From positions 329,585 to 393,584 of the forward strand of contig NZ_CAIJDP010000079.1 of the NCBI RefSeq assembly GCF_903819435.1: a stretch of DNA of 64,000 bases, in the 5' to 3' direction. The translations under genes were made by a program, and so were the position numbers. This stretch comes from Flavobacterium salmonis. Lineage in GTDB: Bacteria > Bacteroidota > Bacteroidia > Flavobacteriales > Flavobacteriaceae. The notes under the pieces were generated by a model. The model saw nothing but the letters and a program-made list of their open reading frames with translations. It made no database searches and had not been told where the DNA came from. Below are positions 8,322 to 17,861 of the stretch, piece after piece. Position 1 is the first letter of the stretch; each line of letters begins with the position of its first letter.

Positions 8322-10172
8322 TTACTTCAAAGGCATCAAAACAATATTAGGTTTTGGAGCCTTCTGCATGCCGCTTCCAAAATAAAAACCGGTATGAGGC
8401 GGCTGGTTGTATCCTACATTTTGCCAGGCAATACTCAAACGATACTGCGGATCATGCATTAAAGTATATTGCCTTACATCAGTTGGAATTATGGTGGAAT
8501 AGATTCGTAATTCGGTATTGTCTGCGCTTCTTAAAATCAGTTCTTCTCTCCAGTCGCCAAAAATATCCGCAGAAAGCGCCGGTGTTGATTTTGTACCATT
8601 ATTCGATACAGCTCCCGTTGCTGTGAACAACCTTCCTTTTCTATATTTATCAATATAATTTGAATTCAGAATTTCTCTTGAAGTATCTCCATCCCAGTAA
8701 ATCAAAAAGTTAATTGATTTTGGTGCATCCCCTATTTTATTTCCTTTCATATCATATAAAAACTTAGAACCGGACCACCAGCATTGTGCGCCTTTTCGGG
8801 CTGGATCGATATTATCAGCTACTCCTCTCCCAACGTCTTCATTGGGAGAATCCGTAAATAGAACTTTCCCGTCTGCTGCTGAAAACACAGCTACACCCGG
8901 ACCGGTAGTTTTATTTTCAATCTCATGTATTCCAAATGCTTCTAAGCCAGGAAAATCCAAATCTAAATCTGAAACATGCAGCGCATCTCCGTGCCTGAAA
9001 CCTGTCGTATACAATCCTTTGCCATTATCATCTACACACATCGATCCGTAAATGATTTCATCTTTTCCGTCGTTATCTACATCTGCAACTGTAAGTCCGT
9101 GATTCCCCATTCCGGAATACGGATTGTCAGCATCTTTACTGTCAAAAAACCATCTTGGCACCAGTTTTTTATTTTTAAAATCAAAAGCTGCTAAAACTGT
9201 TCTGCCGTAGTATCCACGGCACATTACCACGCTTGGATGAATGCCATCCAGGTAAGCAATACAAGCGGTAAAACGGTCAATTCTGTTTCCTTTGGTGTCA
9301 TTTCCTCCGCTACCTCCATGTCCGCCCCAGCCTGCCAAATCACCACGCTCCGGAATATAATCTGTTGTTGTAACCAGCTTTCCGGTTTTTCCATCAAAAA
9401 CGGAAAGATATTCAGTACCTTTTAAAATTTTCCCGTAAATCGGTGATTTTGGGTCTCGCTCTACCCAGTCTTTTGAAGTATCTCCTACTACATTCCCTTG
9501 ACTATCAGTTGTGCCATCTGCTGTTTTGCAAACCAGTTCTGCAATTCCGTCTCCGTCGAGATCATAGACCATAAACTGTGTATAATGTGCCCCTTCGCGA
9601 ATATTTTTGCCTAAGGTAATCTGCCATAAAAATTTTCCGTCTAAAGTATACGCCTGAAAAATAGGAGGATCCGTAATACCTGTATGCGAATTGTCATGTC
9701 CTCTGCCGGTCATATGCACTACCAAATCATATCTTCCGTCTCCGTCTAAATCCCCTGTAGAAAGATCATTCGGAATATAACCCTCAACCGGTTTTATAGC
9801 AATTGACAAATAATCCTTGTCCGAACTTGAAGCCGGAATCGTAAAACTTCCTTTGGCTTCTGTTTCTTTTCCTTTTAAAACCGTTTTTACAAACCAGGTA
9901 TTTTCTTCCTTAGGGTTTGCTTTGGAATCAACAAAATTCGTGGCTCCGGTAATAGGCTCTTCATTTAGTTTTATAGCTTTTTGAACTCCGCTTTTTCGAT
10001 ATAAATTAAAAGCCAGATCATCTGCATCAGTTCCTAAAACACGCCAGCTAATAAAAAACTGTCCTTTGTTTTTAATGGCAATAACGCCACGATCTAAACT
10101 TTCCATTTGTCTTTGGGCCAATAAAATGGAACCCGACAAAAGGAATAATGTTACTAAAATTTTATTTTTCAT
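8322..10172 (-). CDS. Rhamnogalacturonan endolyase, family PL11
   Basis: A 616-residue secreted lyase with a signal peptide ending SILLAQ. PL11 features are clear: MESLDRGVIAIKNKGQFFISWRVLG at the mature N-terminus, repeated calcium-binding DLDGDG loops (residues 141-146 and 204-209, and more later), the GRGHDNSHTG segment, and the closing HDPQYRLSIAWQNVGYNQPPHTGFY block. PL11 cleaves the rhamnose-galacturonate bond of the RG-I backbone by beta-elimination. It lacks a T9SS domain, so it is probably periplasmic, unlike its large relative at 41331. It is the last gene of the operon that starts at 16274; a 200-bp gap holding a hairpin repeat separates it from the gene before. Confidence 0.95.
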   Translation of the reverse strand: MKNKILVTLFLLSGSILLAQRQMESLDRGVIAIKNKGQFFISWRVLGTDADDLAFNLYRKSGVQKAIKLNEEPITGATNFVDSKANPKEENTWFVKTVLKGKETEAKGSFTIPASSSDKDYLSIAIKPVEGYIPNDLSTGDLDGDGRYDLVVHMTGRGHDNSHTGITDPPIFQAYTLDGKFLWQITLGKNIREGAHYTQFMVYDLDGDGIAELVCKTADGTTDSQGNVVGDTSKDWVERDPKSPIYGKILKGTEYLSVFDGKTGKLVTTTDYIPERGDLAGWGGHGGSGGNDTKGNRIDRFTACIAYLDGIHPSVVMCRGYYGRTVLAAFDFKNKKLVPRWFFDSKDADNPYSGMGNHGLTVADVDNDGKDEIIYGSMCVDDNGKGLYTTGFRHGDALHVSDLDLDFPGLEAFGIHEIENKTTGPGVAVFSAADGKVLFTDSPNEDVGRGVADNIDPARKGAQCWWSGSKFLYDMKGNKIGDAPKSINFLIYWDGDTSREILNSNYIDKYRKGRLFTATGAVSNNGTKSTPALSADIFGDWREELILRSADNTELRIYSTIIPTDVRQYTLMHDPQYRLSIAWQNVGYNQPPHTGFYFGSGMQKAPKPNIVLMPLK

Positions 10173-10248
10173 AAATTGGTTTTGGTAGATAAAGTTTTAT
10201 GCATACTTAGACTGATTTTAGCAGATAAGGTTTATTTGTAAAAAAAAT

Positions 10249-10321
10249 AATCTCGCAAAGTCGCAGAATCGCAAAGTTTTGATTTTACATTTTCTTTGCG
10301 TCTTAGCTACTTTGCGAGATT
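10249..10321. repeat. REP-like hairpin repeat in an operon gap
   Basis: Arms AATCTCGCAAAGT (10249-10261) and ACTTTGCGAGATT (10309-10321) are perfect inverted repeats. A second inner pair (GCAAAG/CTTTGC) lies inside, and the degenerate phrase CTTAGC-nACTT-GCG recurs on to about 10360. It sits between two genes read in the same direction, so it may form an RNA hairpin that lowers expression of the downstream PL11 or protects the upstream mRNA. Confidence 0.7.
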
Positions 10322-10371
10322 AAAAAAACTTAGCTTCTCAGAATCTTAGCAACTTAGCGTCTTCAAAAAAA

Positions 10372-12567
10372 CTAAAACATCTTCTTAAACCCTTCACTCT
10401 TAACCTTCCATGTCCCATCTTTTGGAAAACCAGGATTTTCTATTGTATTTCCCTCCCAGCCGGCGCACATCATCGCAACAGCCGTTAGTAATCCTCCGTT
10501 ACCCGGAAGATACAACGTTAGTCTTGGCGATTGGTAATTATGTCCGTTTATTAAATACGTATTGGTTACTACATTCATAAAAAGAGCGTCAACTGCTTTT
10601 TCAGGCATTTGCAAACGGGCTGCAGACATTGCTGTCATTGGGAAATCCCATCCCCAGGTTTTGTCCCATGACCAGGTATCCCAAACCAAATCGAAAGTAT
10701 TTTTCATGATTTTTTTATCTAAAAGAGACGTTTCAGGAAGCATCCCGAAAGTTCCTAATACTGACGGATGATCGGTTTTAAACTCCGGATTGGTATACGA
10801 ATCAGTAGCGCTTTCTGTTGCCAGATAAACATCTTTCGCAATTGGCAATGGCGATAGTTTTTTCAAAACATCTTCCCATTTTTCAGGCACTCTTTGATTT
10901 AATTTTTTCTTCCAGCTGATAGCCGTTTTCAAAGCCCAGTTCCAGTATGCTAATTCATACGTAGGATTAAAAGTTTCGATGGCTTTGAATCTTTCCTGCG
11001 CAGGAATTACGCCCGGCCCTAAAACGTAACGATTGTTTTTACTGTCGTAATTGGCAAATGAAGCCATAAAATCTGCCGTTGCAAAAACACGTTCGCTATA
11101 TAAATTCAAAGTTGCTGCTGTTGGTTTCGCCTGATAGATCAAATCGGCGTAGGTAATAAAATGCGGCTGTTGCCAAATCAGGAATGCCCCTACAGACGAC
11201 GGGCTTTCATTACCATCATAATCTGTCATTTTCTGCCATCTTGCCCCTTCAAAACCTTGTCTTTTGGCAATGTCTTTAGCCTTTGTGAAAATTTTTTGAT
11301 ACCACGGAAGGCTGTTTTCCAGTAATTCAGGTCTGTCCCAAAGTGCAAAATGTACTCCGTGCCACCAATGCATTTCTAAATGCGGCTTTCCGTACCAGCT
11401 GTTATAAGTTAACCCCGTTTCCTGTGGCGGAACTTTTCCGGTACATTGTAATTTGGTCAGGTATTGCGAAAGAATTACACGTCGTTCCAATTCATGTGCA
11501 CGTTTGTCTGTACTTCCTGAAAAATCTACTGCTGCACCGCTTTTCCAAAAGGATTCCCAACCAGCAATACTGCTTTTTTCAATCGCTTCAAAAGAAGGAA
11601 TTACAGATTTGTTTTTATCTGTTTGAACGAACGAACAACTCAATTCGATTGTATTGCTTTTTGAAGGCTCTACAACAAAATAATGTTTCGCTTTTTCTTT
11701 AATCGATGCAGTGCCTTTCCATTTCAAATTAATATCATACGAAATACTGTCCATTACGTGTGTAATTGTAGCTTCTGATTTATTTTTGATTTTCAGATTG
11801 CTTTTATAATCTTGTTTTCCGCTCCATTTTTTCCCCATATCAGTCCCCGCAATAGCTACGGCTGAAATACTTACATCCTGTTTTTCTTCCCATTTCGTAC
11901 CCATATCACCCCATAGTCCTGTTGGAAAAGGGATTCGGACACGAATTTTCAAACGCCCTTGTTGAATTAAATCTGATTCTACTTTAAAGCCTAAAGCATC
12001 TTTTGTCTGATCGCAAGCCGTTATCACTTTCACAGAAGTGCCTTCGACCTCAAAATAGCTCTCAATTATTCCTGTCCATAAATTCAGCTTTTGATTAATC
12101 GCTTCAATATCTTCCGGCTTTACCAAACTGCCATCTTTTTTGGTGATTTCAAAACCTATATTTCCCAATTGCAATAAATGCGGGTTTTGACGAAACCATT
12201 CGACTGCTTCTTTTTTTCGTGCAGGTTCTTTAATTTGTGTTGAATACGAAATCTTACGACCATACTGATCTACGTCTTTTAGAGTCTCAGAAAACTTATA
12301 ATTCTCCGTATTTTTATAACTGTCCCAACCCCATTCAGATTGTGTTCCCAACGGAATTCCGTTTTGGTATTTTTCAGGAAAACTTTGCAGACCAGTAGCA
12401 TCAACAGTAAAAGCAAAAGTACCGTTTCCAACTGTCAAGGAAGCTAAAGTATCTATTGCGGTAATTTGAAAATTATGCCTTGTTACCAATGCTTTCCTGT
12501 CTATTTTTTGCTGGGCCGACAGGGAAATAGAAAACACAAATGCAATAATTAATTGATATTTTTTCAT
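10372..12567 (-). CDS. Secreted six-hairpin glycosidase (GH65/GH95-like), uncharacterised
   Basis: A 731-residue protein with a signal peptide (MKKYQLIIAFVFSISLSAQQ). The N-terminal half is beta-rich (TLASLTVGNGTFAFTVDATGLQSFPE). From about residue 340 an (alpha/alpha)6 barrel follows, with Trp-rich segments HLEMHWWHGVHFALW, EGARWQKMTD and WDTWSWDKTWGWDFPM that fit six-hairpin glycoside hydrolases. I cannot assign a specificity. It lies between a DUF4450 protein and a PL11 lyase in one operon, so it probably releases a neutral or acidic sugar from RG-I fragments in the periplasm. The gap to the preceding gene is 83 bp and holds short AT-rich repeats. Confidence 0.75.
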   Translation of the reverse strand: MKKYQLIIAFVFSISLSAQQKIDRKALVTRHNFQITAIDTLASLTVGNGTFAFTVDATGLQSFPEKYQNGIPLGTQSEWGWDSYKNTENYKFSETLKDVDQYGRKISYSTQIKEPARKKEAVEWFRQNPHLLQLGNIGFEITKKDGSLVKPEDIEAINQKLNLWTGIIESYFEVEGTSVKVITACDQTKDALGFKVESDLIQQGRLKIRVRIPFPTGLWGDMGTKWEEKQDVSISAVAIAGTDMGKKWSGKQDYKSNLKIKNKSEATITHVMDSISYDINLKWKGTASIKEKAKHYFVVEPSKSNTIELSCSFVQTDKNKSVIPSFEAIEKSSIAGWESFWKSGAAVDFSGSTDKRAHELERRVILSQYLTKLQCTGKVPPQETGLTYNSWYGKPHLEMHWWHGVHFALWDRPELLENSLPWYQKIFTKAKDIAKRQGFEGARWQKMTDYDGNESPSSVGAFLIWQQPHFITYADLIYQAKPTAATLNLYSERVFATADFMASFANYDSKNNRYVLGPGVIPAQERFKAIETFNPTYELAYWNWALKTAISWKKKLNQRVPEKWEDVLKKLSPLPIAKDVYLATESATDSYTNPEFKTDHPSVLGTFGMLPETSLLDKKIMKNTFDLVWDTWSWDKTWGWDFPMTAMSAARLQMPEKAVDALFMNVVTNTYLINGHNYQSPRLTLYLPGNGGLLTAVAMMCAGWEGNTIENPGFPKDGTWKVKSEGFKKMF

Positions 12568-12650
12568 CTGATATTTAATTTATTTTTTGATCGTTTAAGT
12601 TTTAAAAATTATCTAATTATCTAATTGACATATTTTCTAATTTAAAAATA

Positions 12651-15600
12651 TTATCTAATTAAAGTAGCACTCATCAAACCAATTACCACATCATTTGCGA
12701 TAGTTTTGACTGTCATGTTTTTTAATGTTTTATTCTTATTCAAAGGCAAATCCAAAATGGTTGCAGCTCCGCCATCAATTCCAAAATTTGAATATCCTTT
12801 TATACTTTTAAAATCCTTAAATGTTCTTGAAATTTCTCCCGATTTCAAATATACCCTTGGTGGTTTTGGTGCATCGGTTGTAAACGCTAATCCATCCACA
12901 AAATAATCCTGCTCGATTGGCCACCAGTTTTCCGGATTTTTCAATTGTAAAATTTCCGAAGTTCCATCTGTATAATTAACCTCGATTTCACCATTAACGA
13001 TTCGGCTTTGCATTGGATTAGTAGTTCCGGCAACCATAAAATAAATGTGCGATGCTTTTCCGCTTAAAGGAATACTAACGCTTTTTGGAAAATTATCCCA
13101 CTGCGATGTAAAAATGATGTTTTTCTGATTTCCATCAGAAGGAGTTTTAAAAGAAAAACCATATGGAGTTGAAATTTCTCCGTTTGATTTAGCTTTTCCG
13201 CGCAATCCTGAATCGTCAATATTTACCGATACATTCGGGTAACACCAATTCCCTATTCCGTTTGTTGGAAGTTGTAAAGTCACGGTTTGTGGTCTTGGAG
13301 ATAAATATTTTTGATTGAAAACATCTGTTACTTTCGAATTAAAAAAAGAAGAAAGCGAAACTGTTTCTGTTTTTGTTGCAGCATTAACGGGAATATCCCA
13401 GTTCGTAAAAGTGATTTCTTTTATGGAATTTGAATTTGTATGAATCGAAAAATTATTAGTTCCCGGAACTAATTTCTGAAACGGAATTACAACGGTTTCT
13501 TTTTGATTGGCATCTAAAACAATCTTTTGCTGATTTCCTTTTTCCGAAGCATCAAAAACTATATTTCCTTCAATTTTGTTCTCCGAATTATTCTTTAGGG
13601 TAATCTCTACATTATTATTTTTTAACTGAATAATTTCTGATTCAATTTTAGATTTCAAATCAACTTCAACTGGCTGCCACCATGTTACATCTCCTTGTTT
13701 TAACTGAACGAAAAATGTTTTAGACTGGTTTCCGTATGCAATTGCCTCATACGATTTATTTGTTTTCGAAATTTTATTCAAAATAGACTGCGGGTCATAA
13801 ACTGAAACTATTTCTGCCTTAGTGGTTGTTATGCTAAAAGATTCTCCTGCAGTTAATGAAGCAACAGGTTTTATATCTTCTAAAACATCACCTTTCCAGT
13901 TAATTTTTACATCATAATCAGTTTCATACGGCACTTCCACATCAATTTTTGGAGTACCTATACTTTCCGGAATATTTTTCCAGCTAACTGATTTTCCATT
14001 AACTGTTATATCCTTAATTCCGTCAAAAGGTGCATTTACAACCAGTTTCAGATTCATTTTTGCTGTAAACTGATTTTTTATGAAATAGGAGTCTGTTTTG
14101 TTTTCTCTTTTAAAATCAATTGAAATATCCGGGATATCCAAAGCTGCGTGATTCCATTTTGAAGGAAATCCAGGCTGAATCGTTAAAACCTCCGCCAAAG
14201 CATCAGGCTGAATACCGAAAAGTCCTTCTACCAAAGTTCTCGACGCCATTCCAATCGGGTCAGCAAAATCGCGGTACAATTCGCCTCTTATGGCATCCTG
14301 ATACAAAAGCTGTTCAAAACCACCCGGAGAAGCGCCAAGATACATACTTTCGATCAGCACACTTTCCCACATTTTAAATGCTTTTTCTGAATGTCCTCCC
14401 TGCCAGAAAGCCAGCGACGTATGTAATTGTTCTGCCAGCGCCACATTATTGATAGACCACGTATAAGGTTGCCAATTGGTGGTGCTTATCGTGTAAAGAT
14501 CCGTTTTATCAAGTCCTTCCGCTGAAATCGGGATATGCGGAATCTGCTTGTCCACATAAAGCAGCATCTGATAACTCTCAAACGGATTCGATAATTCGGA
14601 ATCGATAGTGTGATAAATGCTCCAGACACCGGGAACATCATGCAATAATCTGTTTCCAAGAACATCTTTATATTCTGCAAAAATGCCTTTTTTCGGAATC
14701 CAAAGCTGGTCTTTTGAAGCTTTTAGTATTTTATCAGCTTCTTTAACAAAAGGATTTTCATTCTGCTGAATCTTTTTGGCTACTTCAGCCACCGTTTTAT
14801 TTGCATAAAAATTATAAGCCGAAGAATGTATTACACCGCCACCGCTGTACTGTAAAGCATCGCTCGCCCAAATTGTCGCATAGGCATCATAAAGTCCGTC
14901 ATTATCCGGATCAAAGTTTCTTTTTTCCCAGTTTAAATGTCTTTGGATCGTTGGCCACATTTCTTTCATAAACGAAGTATCTCCCGTCCATTTAAAATGC
15001 CTCAGCATCTGATCGAAAAAAACCAGGTTCATGTCATAATGATGTGCTAGTGTATTTTTATTTGGGTTTCGGCTGATGTAGCCACTACTGAACATTGAGG
15101 TTCCTAAGACTTCTTTCTGGCGTGCAAAATTGCGAACCGTATCCCAAACAATGGGACCGTTTTCAGGAGTGGTAACCTGTGAATTGCTGTAACTTGTAAA
15201 ATGCGCTTTCGCACGGTCATGCCAGCCCAAAGGATCAGCCGTATAAGCACCACGCCACGCGTTCAGATACATACGCCATGCGATAGCACCGTGAAGGTAA
15301 GCCGGGCTTTCCCAAATCCCGTCTGCTGCGATGGAAAGTGCTGAACCTAATATATTAATGTAAGGATCCGGCGTTGTAACCTTTACTCTATTCGCCAAAA
15401 GAAGCGTTTCCTGAACCGATTTATCATACAATTGCGATAATCCTTTTTGAGAAACATCTGATTTTAAGTCCTCAGTTGCAAACAGCCAGTATAATTCGCT
15501 TTTTGAAATGGCACTTTTTCCTGTAACAAGCGTTAGATTTTCAGGACTTGAACTGTATAATTCCAAAGGCGTTTTTTGCCGTTTTGGATTGGCTAATTTT

Positions 15601-16274
15601 ACATCAGAACCCGGAAAATAACCTGTGAGTTTTTTATTGTTACCCGTTTTCTCTTTGTTACTTTCAGAACCATATTCCAGTAAAAAAGACTGTTTTTTTA
15701 GGGTGTATTTATTATTCGTACAATATTCAGGCTGTAAATAAAACACCGATTCAGGATCGGCACCAATATCACCGTCACGACTAAACTTTTTACCGGTTGC
15801 TCCTCCATAAGCCCAGACCAAATTTACTTTTTTGGATACATTTTCGCCTGATACTTTTACAATAAAACCTTCTTTTTCTTTAAGTGCAACAACTTTTACA
15901 ATCAGTTTTCCGTTATCTAAAATAGGGTCCTGAATTTCGTATTGCATCGTACCCAATACATATTTTGTATCAATTTTTGAAGCTTCTGTAATCCACTTGC
16001 TTTCTTTGTCATTGACCAAGCCCAGTTTAAAGTTTCCTCCCATTCCCGGCATGTACATGGCAAATTCAGGCAAATCTCCTGTCTCAACCCTAAAACCTGT
16101 ATTAGAACCATAAAGTGCCCTGTTGAATTTTCGGGTACCATTTTTCAAAACAAAACTATTTCCCTCGGGAACATAATGCATTTTACGCTGAGTTTTTTCC
16201 TGTCCAATAATTAGAGCAGGACATAGCAGTAGTAAGCCAATGAGTGTGTGAATGGTATTGTTTTTGATTTTCAT
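12651..16274 (-). CDS. DUF4450 multi-domain glycosidase-like protein
   Basis: A 1207-residue secreted protein (signal peptide through LLLLCPALIIGQ). The N-terminal region from about residue 33 (HYVPEGNSFVLKNGTRKFNRALYGSNTGFRVETGDLPEFAMYMPGMGG) matches DUF4450. The middle, about 300-700, is a six-hairpin toroid (AWRMYLNAWRGAYTADPLGWHDRAKAHF, YDMNLVFFDQMLRHFKWTGD, GGFEQLLYQDAIRGELYRDFADPIGMASRTLVEGLFG). The C-terminus is beta-sandwich. Such proteins recur in pectin loci but their activity is unknown to me. It heads the minus-strand operon with the GH65/95-like gene and PL11, diverging from the CE12-GH2 operon across a 224-bp promoter region with two copies of the locus-wide repeat. Confidence 0.82.
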   Translation of the reverse strand: MKIKNNTIHTLIGLLLLCPALIIGQEKTQRKMHYVPEGNSFVLKNGTRKFNRALYGSNTGFRVETGDLPEFAMYMPGMGGNFKLGLVNDKESKWITEASKIDTKYVLGTMQYEIQDPILDNGKLIVKVVALKEKEGFIVKVSGENVSKKVNLVWAYGGATGKKFSRDGDIGADPESVFYLQPEYCTNNKYTLKKQSFLLEYGSESNKEKTGNNKKLTGYFPGSDVKLANPKRQKTPLELYSSSPENLTLVTGKSAISKSELYWLFATEDLKSDVSQKGLSQLYDKSVQETLLLANRVKVTTPDPYINILGSALSIAADGIWESPAYLHGAIAWRMYLNAWRGAYTADPLGWHDRAKAHFTSYSNSQVTTPENGPIVWDTVRNFARQKEVLGTSMFSSGYISRNPNKNTLAHHYDMNLVFFDQMLRHFKWTGDTSFMKEMWPTIQRHLNWEKRNFDPDNDGLYDAYATIWASDALQYSGGGVIHSSAYNFYANKTVAEVAKKIQQNENPFVKEADKILKASKDQLWIPKKGIFAEYKDVLGNRLLHDVPGVWSIYHTIDSELSNPFESYQMLLYVDKQIPHIPISAEGLDKTDLYTISTTNWQPYTWSINNVALAEQLHTSLAFWQGGHSEKAFKMWESVLIESMYLGASPGGFEQLLYQDAIRGELYRDFADPIGMASRTLVEGLFGIQPDALAEVLTIQPGFPSKWNHAALDIPDISIDFKRENKTDSYFIKNQFTAKMNLKLVVNAPFDGIKDITVNGKSVSWKNIPESIGTPKIDVEVPYETDYDVKINWKGDVLEDIKPVASLTAGESFSITTTKAEIVSVYDPQSILNKISKTNKSYEAIAYGNQSKTFFVQLKQGDVTWWQPVEVDLKSKIESEIIQLKNNNVEITLKNNSENKIEGNIVFDASEKGNQQKIVLDANQKETVVIPFQKLVPGTNNFSIHTNSNSIKEITFTNWDIPVNAATKTETVSLSSFFNSKVTDVFNQKYLSPRPQTVTLQLPTNGIGNWCYPNVSVNIDDSGLRGKAKSNGEISTPYGFSFKTPSDGNQKNIIFTSQWDNFPKSVSIPLSGKASHIYFMVAGTTNPMQSRIVNGEIEVNYTDGTSEILQLKNPENWWPIEQDYFVDGLAFTTDAPKPPRVYLKSGEISRTFKDFKSIKGYSNFGIDGGAATILDLPLNKNKTLKNMTVKTIANDVVIGLMSATLIR

Positions 16275-16338
16275 AAAATTTAATAATTCAAAGGCACATA
16301 ATCATTATCAAATACCTAATGATTTTGATAATTTAAAC

Positions 16339-16383
16339 GCAATTTCTTCGTTTTTTTATGGTATTGCATCCTGTACCTACCTG
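16339..16383 (-). promoter_or_regulatory. Direct-repeat operator upstream of the DUF4450-GH-PL11 operon
   Basis: On the coding strand CAGGTAGGTACAGGAT (16383-16368) gives two CAGG cores at 10-bp pitch. The -7 box expected 21 nt further on is poor here (GAAATTGC), so this is the weakest of the ten sites. The operator lies about 95 bp before the start codon. Confidence 0.6.
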
Positions 16384-16435
16384 ATTTTTTTCAATATCAT
16401 AATTTATATTCTTTCATTTTTTTAACATCATAGTA

Positions 16436-16470
16436 CAGGATACTATATAATAATGGAACCGTTAGTTTTG
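16436..16470 (+). promoter_or_regulatory. Operator half-site plus -7 box for the CE12-GH2 operon
   Basis: CAGGAT (16436-16441) is followed by exactly 21 nt and then TAGTTTTG (16463-16470), a perfect TAnnTTTG -7 box. The distal CAGG half-site is degenerate (CATC at 16426). The -7 box ends 28 bp before the TTG start codon at 16499. Confidence 0.72.
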
Positions 16471-16498
16471 AAAATACAATAATTTAAATAGAAAAACT

Positions 16499-17839
16499 TT
16501 GATAAACATTAAAACTTCTTTGGGTGCTATTTTTTGTTTTGTTTTACAGTTGAATCTGTTTGCTCTGAACAATAACTCTTCAGATAAGATACTACCACAG
16601 AAAAATTCTGAAGGTAAATTGTTTTATTTTGGAAATGCCTTGAAAAACAATGGGATTATTATAAACACTACCTTGGCATACAATACCGAAACAGGCTATG
16701 GTTTTGATATGAATTCTGCTTCGAATGCTACAATCAATTCTAATACATTTTCTGCGGTTAAACCAACTTACTTTTCGGTAAAACTTCCAGAAGGAAATTA
16801 CCAGATTGAAGTCTTTATGGGAAGTTCTGAAAAACAGACCAATGTTACCATAAAAGCCGAATCACGAAGATTGATGCTGGATCAGCTTTCAATTAAAAAA
16901 GGTAAACCGGTAACCCAAATTTTTAATGTAAATGTCAGAACTCCAAAAATTGATGACACACAGAATGTTTCATTAAAAGACAGGGAAAAAGATATTTTTA
17001 ACTGGGACGATAAACTTACATTAGAGTTTTTAGGAGAAGTTGCAATTCAAAGTATAAAAATTACGCCAAAAGACAATTTAACTGTAGTTTATCTTGCCGG
17101 AGATTCAACCGTTACGGATCAGGATGTAGAACCATGGGCTTCGTGGGGACAGTTTATAACCAATTATTTTGACAATACAGTTGTGGTTGCCAATTATGCA
17201 GTTTCGGGTTCGGCACTGAGTTCTTTTAAAGGAGGAAATCGTTTAAAAAAGATTCTTTCACTAATCAAAAAAGGAGATTATTTATTTGTGGAATTCGGGC
17301 ATAATGACGAAAAAATAAAAGGTGAAGGAAATGGTGCCTGGGGTTCTTATTCTACTCTTCTAGCCGAGTTTGTTAAGTCTGCCAAAGACAAAGGAGCTAT
17401 CCCGGTTTTAGTAACACCAACACAAAGACGTGCTTTTAATGAAAATGGAACTTTAAAGGAAACACATGGAGATTTTCCTGCTGCGATGCGAGCTGTTGCT
17501 CAAAAAAACAATATTGCCCTTATTGATGTTACCAAAATGACAACAGAATTATATGAAACCTGGGGCGATGAACCTTCCCGAAAAGCTTTTGTACAATATC
17601 CTGCGAATACTTTTCCGGGACAGCTAAAAGTTTTGGAAGACAATACGCATTTTAATAGTTTTGGAGCAAATGAAATTGCGCTTTGTGTTTTGAAGGGAAT
17701 CCGTGAACTTGATATTCCACTAAAAAAGCAAATTCAAAAAGAAGTTCCAAATTACAATCCAAAGAAACCAAATTATATTTCGAACTGGACACTTCCTTTG
17801 AGTGACCGATTTGAAATTACTAAACCAGATGGGAACTAA
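16499..17839 (+). CDS. Rhamnogalacturonan acetylesterase, CE12 (SGNH), with N-terminal sugar-binding-like domain
   Basis: A 446-residue secreted protein. The only suitable start is TTG at 16499, because a TGA lies in frame 28 bases upstream and the signal peptide (SLGAIFCFVLQLNLFA) begins right after it. Residues about 40-190 form a beta-sandwich typical of a galactose-binding module. The SGNH hydrolase follows: GDST with Ser203, the oxyanion Gly and Asn regions, GHND at 267-270, and DNTHF with Asp381 and His384. CE12 enzymes remove acetyl groups from RG-I galacturonate. It is first in a plus-strand operon with GH2 22 bp downstream, driven by the promoter at 16436-16470. Confidence 0.9.
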   Translation: MINIKTSLGAIFCFVLQLNLFALNNNSSDKILPQKNSEGKLFYFGNALKNNGIIINTTLAYNTETGYGFDMNSASNATINSNTFSAVKPTYFSVKLPEGNYQIEVFMGSSEKQTNVTIKAESRRLMLDQLSIKKGKPVTQIFNVNVRTPKIDDTQNVSLKDREKDIFNWDDKLTLEFLGEVAIQSIKITPKDNLTVVYLAGDSTVTDQDVEPWASWGQFITNYFDNTVVVANYAVSGSALSSFKGGNRLKKILSLIKKGDYLFVEFGHNDEKIKGEGNGAWGSYSTLLAEFVKSAKDKGAIPVLVTPTQRRAFNENGTLKETHGDFPAAMRAVAQKNNIALIDVTKMTTELYETWGDEPSRKAFVQYPANTFPGQLKVLEDNTHFNSFGANEIALCVLKGIRELDIPLKKQIQKEVPNYNPKKPNYISNWTLPLSDRFEITKPDGN

Positions 17840-17861
17840 ACCATTATAGAAACACCTATTT

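Noticed and set aside
12600..12650. ATCTAATT repeats between the DUF4450 and GH65/95-like genes as a CRISPR or tandem array
   Set aside because: The repeats are 8-bp, AT-rich, irregular and few, without unique spacers of even length. No CRISPR array or cas gene is present in the window.
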